Assembly: GCA_964449075.1 (NCBI GenBank)
Contig: CAYVBJ010000004.1
Coordinates: 62,001-126,000 of the forward strand
Length of the DNA stretch: 64,000 nucleotides
Source of the DNA: CAYVBJ01 sp964449075
GTDB taxonomy: Bacteria; Bacteroidota; Rhodothermia; Balneolales; Balneolaceae
Reading direction: 5' to 3'
A program made the translations under genes and the position numbers. The notes beneath the pieces were generated by a model. It saw nothing but the letters and a program-made list of their open reading frames with translations, ran no database searches and was not told where the DNA came from. Shown piece after piece: positions 59,889-64,000 of this stretch. How positions within the stretch are numbered: the first letter of the stretch is position 1; each line of letters begins with the position of its first letter.

Positions 59889-62879
59889 ATGAAAAACCCC
59901 ATACACCTGACCCTCTTACTACTTGTAATTACTTTTAGTTCAACTATCACAGTAGCACAGCACTCTCAGGAATCTTACCAGGAAACGTATCAAAATGCAC
60001 TTCTGCTTTTTGAAAGAGGCCTTTATGCAGAAGCGGAAGAAAAATTCCGCGAAGCTGCTGAAGCACCGGGGCAAAATAGTATAACAGCTGAGGCAGCTTC
60101 TTACCATTTAGCCAGAACACGCGCAAAGCTCGATTCACTTCGATCAGATATCTATGTTGAAGATTTTGTAACTGAATATCCTGAAAGCCATTATGCATCC
60201 CTTCTTCTTACCGACCTGGCACACCGGTTTAAAAAGAATGATGAAAAAGTAAAAGCAATAACAACTTACGAACGTGCCCTCAGTTATCCAGTAAATCAAA
60301 ACCAGTCAACCGACCTCTATTATTGGCTTGCTGAAACTTCTGCTGAAGCCGGTTATTTTGATGAGAGTCAGCGGTATTACCTGAATCTTGCAGAAGAACA
60401 TCCCCGTTCTCCCGAAGCTCCAAAAGCTCTTTTTGCGCGTGGCCAGCTTTTTTTAGAACAGGAAAAATATAACGATGCCACCCGTGCCTTTGAACTGCTG
60501 CGACAGCGTTATCCGACAAACCCTATCACCAGAAGAGTTGGTACAGCTCTTGGTGAATCTTACTATAAACAAGAACGGTTTACGGATGCTATTGAAGCAT
60601 TTCAAAATGCAATGCCGCACCTGGATGATGAAGCAAGGGCAAAGGCAGTTTACCTGACGGCCGAAAGTTATAACGCTCTGAATGAATATGAAGAGGCTAC
60701 AAAAGCATACTTAGAGTATATCAACAGAAAAGAGGGAACCGAAGAAGTCAGGATTGCACACTATGGGCTTGGCTGGGTATATCACAAACAGGAAATTTAT
60801 CACTGGGCAGCCCGCTCATTTGGCAATGCCTCTCCCGGCAATGATGACATAGCTCGTAAAGCACTTTACTATAAAGCTGTAAATGAAAAATTAAGCGGCA
60901 GATATGACCAGGCTCTTGAAACGTTTCGTGAATTCGGAGACCGGTTTGAGGAAGGTGAATTTGTTGAAAATGCCTATTATGAATGGGCGGTCACTGCCTT
61001 TGAAGTAGGTGAGTATGCTGAGGCAATTGAAGCACTTTTACCCCTGGCAAGAGTTGCTGAAACACTGGATGATCCCGGCAAAGTGCTTACCTTTTTGGGT
61101 GAAACCTATTATGCAAACGGTGAGTATACACGAGCCTTAGAGACCTTCCAGTTTGCGGAAGATCTTGCTGACCTGGATGAAAGCCTGAAACAGCAGGCCC
61201 GTTTTCAAAAAGCCTGGGTGCTGTACAGTAACCAGGCATACAGCCAGGCACAGCCGGATTTTGAACAGGTCTATAATCAGTCGCCCGATACTAAATTTGG
61301 CAGAGAAGCCCTGTTCTGGAGTGCCGATGCTAACTACCAGCAGCGTAAATATGGACAGGCTGCCAATCAATATTCACTCTTTATTAAAGAGAATCCCAAT
61401 CATGAACTTACAGGTGCAGCCAAATATGCACTTGGCTGGAGTTATTTCATGATGGGTGATTATGAAAATGCAATCGCACCGCTTGATGATTTTTTAAATA
61501 ATTATGAGCCGCCCGAAATTGCTCTTTATCCGTTTGAAACAGACACACAACTTCGGATTGGTGACTCTTATTATGCAATCGGAGAGTATGGAAAAGCACT
61601 TGAATACTATCAAAAAGCAATCGGTGCCGAACCGGGCGGAGATTATGCGATGTTTCAGGTTGCTAACAGCTATTATCGAATGGACCGCAATTTTGAGGCA
61701 GTATCTGAGTTCAGAAAACTGCTGCGGATCTATCCCTACAGCTCAATCCGGGAACAGGCTCAATATAACGTTGCTTATATCTATCTGAACACCGGGAACT
61801 ACGATCAGGCTGTAGATGAATTCCGAACGGTAATTAACAGGTTTCCGTCAACCGAGTGGGCAGCCCGTTCTCAATATAATATTGGTGATGCCTATTACAA
61901 TGCCGGTGATTTTGAGAAAGCGATTGAATCGTATAAATCTGTACTCGAAAATTATCCGCGCAGCAGTTATATCATCGAAGCAATTGACGGAATTCAGTTT
62001 GCACAGTTGTCGGGAGGTGAAGGCGATACAAGTACTGAAGTTCTGGAAGATTTTTTAGCGAATAATCCAACTTCAACTACTGCCGACCGGCTCCGTTACC
62101 GGCAGGCCGAGAATCTTATGCAGGCGGGCAACTACAACGCCGCAGTTTCGGAATTCCGGCAATATATCCGCATTACGAACAACCAGGATCTGCTGCCTGA
62201 AGCCTACTACAATATGGCCGATGCCTATCTCAGAACCGAGAACGAAGAGATGGCAACAGAAGCATTTGAAACTATTATTAATGATTTCAGTGAATCCGAC
62301 CAGGCGCCTCTTGCCCTTGCTGAACTTGGGCGTATTCATTATGAAAGAGGAGACTATGAACAAGCTGAAGATTATTACATGAAACTGGCCGGGGGAGAAT
62401 CACGATACAGACAGGAAGCAAATCTGGGTTTGGGAAGAGTAAACCTGGCCATGAACCAAAACAGTGAAGCACGTTCTTTTTTTGAAGATGTTCTCTCAGC
62501 CAACCCGGATAATGCTGCCGCTAAAAATGGCATGGCAAAAATTCTGATGAATGAAAATAATCATGAAGAAGCCCGTGAAATATTAACGGAGGTTGCAGAA
62601 AACAGCAGTACTCAATCGGGTGCAGAAGCACAGTATTTAATTGGTCAGTCGTTTCAGGAGCAAGGGGAATTTGATAACGCCCTGGAAGCTTACTCGAGAG
62701 TTGAAGTGCTTTTTGAAGCTTTCGACAGATGGGTTGGTGAGGCACAATACAAAACCGCTGAAATCTATATCCGGCAAGGCCGCCGCGGTGATGCTGTTTC
62801 ACTTTTAAATTCTATCATGGATAAATATCCCGGAACAGAGGCAGCAGACAAAGCCAGGCGCCTGCTGCCCGATAACTGA
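59889..62879 (+). CDS. Exported TPR protein with about twenty repeats
   Basis: 996 residues from the ATG at 59889, which gives a signal peptide (PIHLTLLLLVITFSSTITVA); an upstream ATG at 59862 would put ten charged residues before it. The whole mature protein is a chain of TPR repeats with the usual pattern (AxxxYxxGxYxxAxxxFxxxL): RAFELLRQRYPTNPIT, QAKFQKAWVLYSNQAY-like, YYAIGEYGKALEYYQKAIGA, YNIGDAYYNAGDFEKAIESY, LGRIHYERGDYEQAEDYYMK and AQYLIGQSFQEQGEFDNALEA. It is likely a scaffold in the periplasm or at the outer membrane. Such proteins are common in Balneolota-like genomes; the partners are unknown. A TATATTTA (59850-59857) could be a promoter element. Confidence 0.85.
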   Translation: MKNPIHLTLLLLVITFSSTITVAQHSQESYQETYQNALLLFERGLYAEAEEKFREAAEAPGQNSITAEAASYHLARTRAKLDSLRSDIYVEDFVTEYPESHYASLLLTDLAHRFKKNDEKVKAITTYERALSYPVNQNQSTDLYYWLAETSAEAGYFDESQRYYLNLAEEHPRSPEAPKALFARGQLFLEQEKYNDATRAFELLRQRYPTNPITRRVGTALGESYYKQERFTDAIEAFQNAMPHLDDEARAKAVYLTAESYNALNEYEEATKAYLEYINRKEGTEEVRIAHYGLGWVYHKQEIYHWAARSFGNASPGNDDIARKALYYKAVNEKLSGRYDQALETFREFGDRFEEGEFVENAYYEWAVTAFEVGEYAEAIEALLPLARVAETLDDPGKVLTFLGETYYANGEYTRALETFQFAEDLADLDESLKQQARFQKAWVLYSNQAYSQAQPDFEQVYNQSPDTKFGREALFWSADANYQQRKYGQAANQYSLFIKENPNHELTGAAKYALGWSYFMMGDYENAIAPLDDFLNNYEPPEIALYPFETDTQLRIGDSYYAIGEYGKALEYYQKAIGAEPGGDYAMFQVANSYYRMDRNFEAVSEFRKLLRIYPYSSIREQAQYNVAYIYLNTGNYDQAVDEFRTVINRFPSTEWAARSQYNIGDAYYNAGDFEKAIESYKSVLENYPRSSYIIEAIDGIQFAQLSGGEGDTSTEVLEDFLANNPTSTTADRLRYRQAENLMQAGNYNAAVSEFRQYIRITNNQDLLPEAYYNMADAYLRTENEEMATEAFETIINDFSESDQAPLALAELGRIHYERGDYEQAEDYYMKLAGGESRYRQEANLGLGRVNLAMNQNSEARSFFEDVLSANPDNAAAKNGMAKILMNENNHEEAREILTEVAENSSTQSGAEAQYLIGQSFQEQGEFDNALEAYSRVEVLFEAFDRWVGEAQYKTAEIYIRQGRRGDAVSLLNSIMDKYPGTEAADKARRLLPDN

Positions 62880-62895
62880 TTTAAAAGATAGCTTC

Positions 62896-64000
62896 ATGAA
62901 TCAAGTCGTACAGCCTGCAGAGCACTTGTCGGGTATGATTAATGTGCCCCCCGATAAATCGATAGCCCATAGGTCTGCAATGTTTGCCTCACTTTGTGAG
63001 AGAGGCACAAAAAGTGAAATAGATAACTATTCGGGGGCTGCGGATCCTCAGAGCACGCTCAGCTGTCTCAAACAGCTCGGTGTAAAAATTGACGATCACG
63101 GAAACAACAGAATAACCGTACATGGTGTTGGAAGAAACGGATTCAGTGAACCCCGGGATGATCTGGATTGCGGTAATTCAGGCACTACCATGAGGCTACT
63201 GTCGGGAATACTGGCCGGTGCCGGTATAAAATGCCGGCTTATTGGCGATGATTCTCTTTCAAAACGGACAATGAAACGCATTATCGACCCGCTTCAAACG
63301 ATGGGGGCAAGAATCTCAGGTGCAGGCGGAAATTACGCACCTCTGCAGATTGAGCCGCACAAGGGTATCACACCAATCCGGTACCCAATGCCTTTGGCAA
63401 GTGCTCAGTTGAAATCAGCCATACTGCTCGCAGGCCTCTTCGGAGAGGAGCCAACTGCAGTAATTGAAACCGTGCAAAGCAGAGATCATACCGAGCGTCT
63501 TCTCGATCTTGAGATCGAATTATTTGGGGCAGAGAAAGTGATCCGAAGCAGCGTAAATGATAAAATACCGGCCCAAAACTATTTTATCCCTGGCGATTTT
63601 TCAGCAGCTTCCTTTTGGCTTGCCGCAGGTGCAATACATAGAAACGGAAACATTAAAATCCCAAAAACAGGTATAAATCCGAGCAGGATTGCTTTTTTGA
63701 ATGTTCTGAAAGAGATGGGGGCTACTGTCGATACACAATCTCTGAAAACAGAAGGAAGAGAGCCGGCAGCTGATCTCTCCGTAAGATCATCAGGGCTCCG
63801 GCCAATTGAGTTAAATCCTTCACTTGTTGCAAATTGCATTGATGAATTACCAGTTTTAATGGTGGTTATGTGCTTTGCAGATGGAAAATCAGTAATTACA
63901 GGTGCAGAAGAATTACGCCATAAAGAGACCGACCGCCTCTCTGCAATGGGAAATGTTTTAGCATCAGCAGGAGTAAAATTTAACCTGTTTAAAGATGGAA
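62896..64000 (+). CDS. aroA: 3-phosphoshikimate 1-carboxyvinyltransferase (EPSP synthase), 3' end outside window
   Basis: The ATG at 62896 opens a frame that runs to the window end (368 codons). It is EPSP synthase, which makes 5-enolpyruvyl-shikimate-3-phosphate in aromatic amino acid synthesis. Motifs: PPDKSIAHRSAM at the start, LDCGNSGTTMRLLSG, GDDSLSKRTMKRIIDPLQTM, LASAQLKSAILLAGLFG, VQSRDHTERLL, PGDFSAASFWLAAGAI, IDELPVLMVV and ELRHKETDRLSAMG. About 60-70 residues are missing at the C-terminus compared with typical 430-residue proteins. It starts 16 bases after the TPR gene and is probably co-transcribed. Confidence 0.97.
   Translation, partial: MNQVVQPAEHLSGMINVPPDKSIAHRSAMFASLCERGTKSEIDNYSGAADPQSTLSCLKQLGVKIDDHGNNRITVHGVGRNGFSEPRDDLDCGNSGTTMRLLSGILAGAGIKCRLIGDDSLSKRTMKRIIDPLQTMGARISGAGGNYAPLQIEPHKGITPIRYPMPLASAQLKSAILLAGLFGEEPTAVIETVQSRDHTERLLDLEIELFGAEKVIRSSVNDKIPAQNYFIPGDFSAASFWLAAGAIHRNGNIKIPKTGINPSRIAFLNVLKEMGATVDTQSLKTEGREPAADLSVRSSGLRPIELNPSLVANCIDELPVLMVVMCFADGKSVITGAEELRHKETDRLSAMGNVLASAGVKFNLFKDG

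Overview
The window looks like a chromosomal segment of a Bacteroidota-like marine or halophilic bacterium, most probably Balneolota (Balneola, Gracilimonas or Rhodohalobacter type). This is inferred from protein style: an Oar-like TonB-dependent receptor with a carboxypeptidase-regulatory N-terminus, a BatA-type protein, DUF4199 and DUF4097 proteins, a ba3-type oxidase, weak Shine-Dalgarno sites, and a perfect TTTG-N19-TAnnTTTG promoter at 27160-27190. I see no rRNA, CRISPR array, prophage or intact insertion sequence. The only RNA gene found is tRNA-Phe(GAA).

Layout. 1-8.0 kb is sparse: the end of a LytTR response regulator, a secreted protein with two internal repeats, an SGNH-like/MBOAT O-acyltransferase pair followed by a universal stress protein, a lipoprotein metzincin protease, and a barrel-type lipoprotein. 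8.4-13.0 kb holds tRNA-Phe, recJ, a leucine-dehydrogenase-like gene with a LacI-type operator candidate, and hslO. 13.0-15.7 kb is a decayed accessory patch: a lipoprotein gene broken by one missing base, two remnants of a JAB/DUF4329-like peptidase domain, a duplicated 130-140 bp leader with an (AG)n tract of different length in each copy, and two small exported proteins.

15.7-23.6 kb is mostly one minus-strand housekeeping block: lpd-lipB-lipA (lipoate attachment and oxoacid dehydrogenase E3), plsY-gpsA (phospholipid synthesis), an AlbA_2 regulator and an A-type Fe-S carrier. 23.7-30.8 kb has a SYLF protein, prfC, a SemiSWEET transporter, a tandem glycosyltransferase and a beta-propeller protein. 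31.2-36.4 kb holds a TonB-dependent receptor, then an exported ENPP-type phosphodiesterase and an exported family I pyrophosphatase. Together the last two could turn nucleotides into nucleoside monophosphate and free phosphate outside the cytoplasm.

36.4-45.5 kb has a membrane zincin, proline dehydrogenase, a DUF4097 adhesin-like protein and a respiratory block: a 43-residue oxidase subunit IIa, CuA subunit II, subunit I, a SCO copper chaperone and an azurin-like cupredoxin. A class-A-beta-lactamase-like protein and a nitroreductase follow. 45.6-52.2 kb is a plus-strand run with accA, a thioesterase, DUF2085, DUF4199, a CPBP protease, DUF2007, cdsA, a dipeptide epimerase and a TIGR01777 epimerase. 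52.3-64 kb has a large propeller lipoprotein, a BatA/vWA protein, hflX, a CBS protein, a 1000-residue TPR protein and aroA, which runs off the window end.
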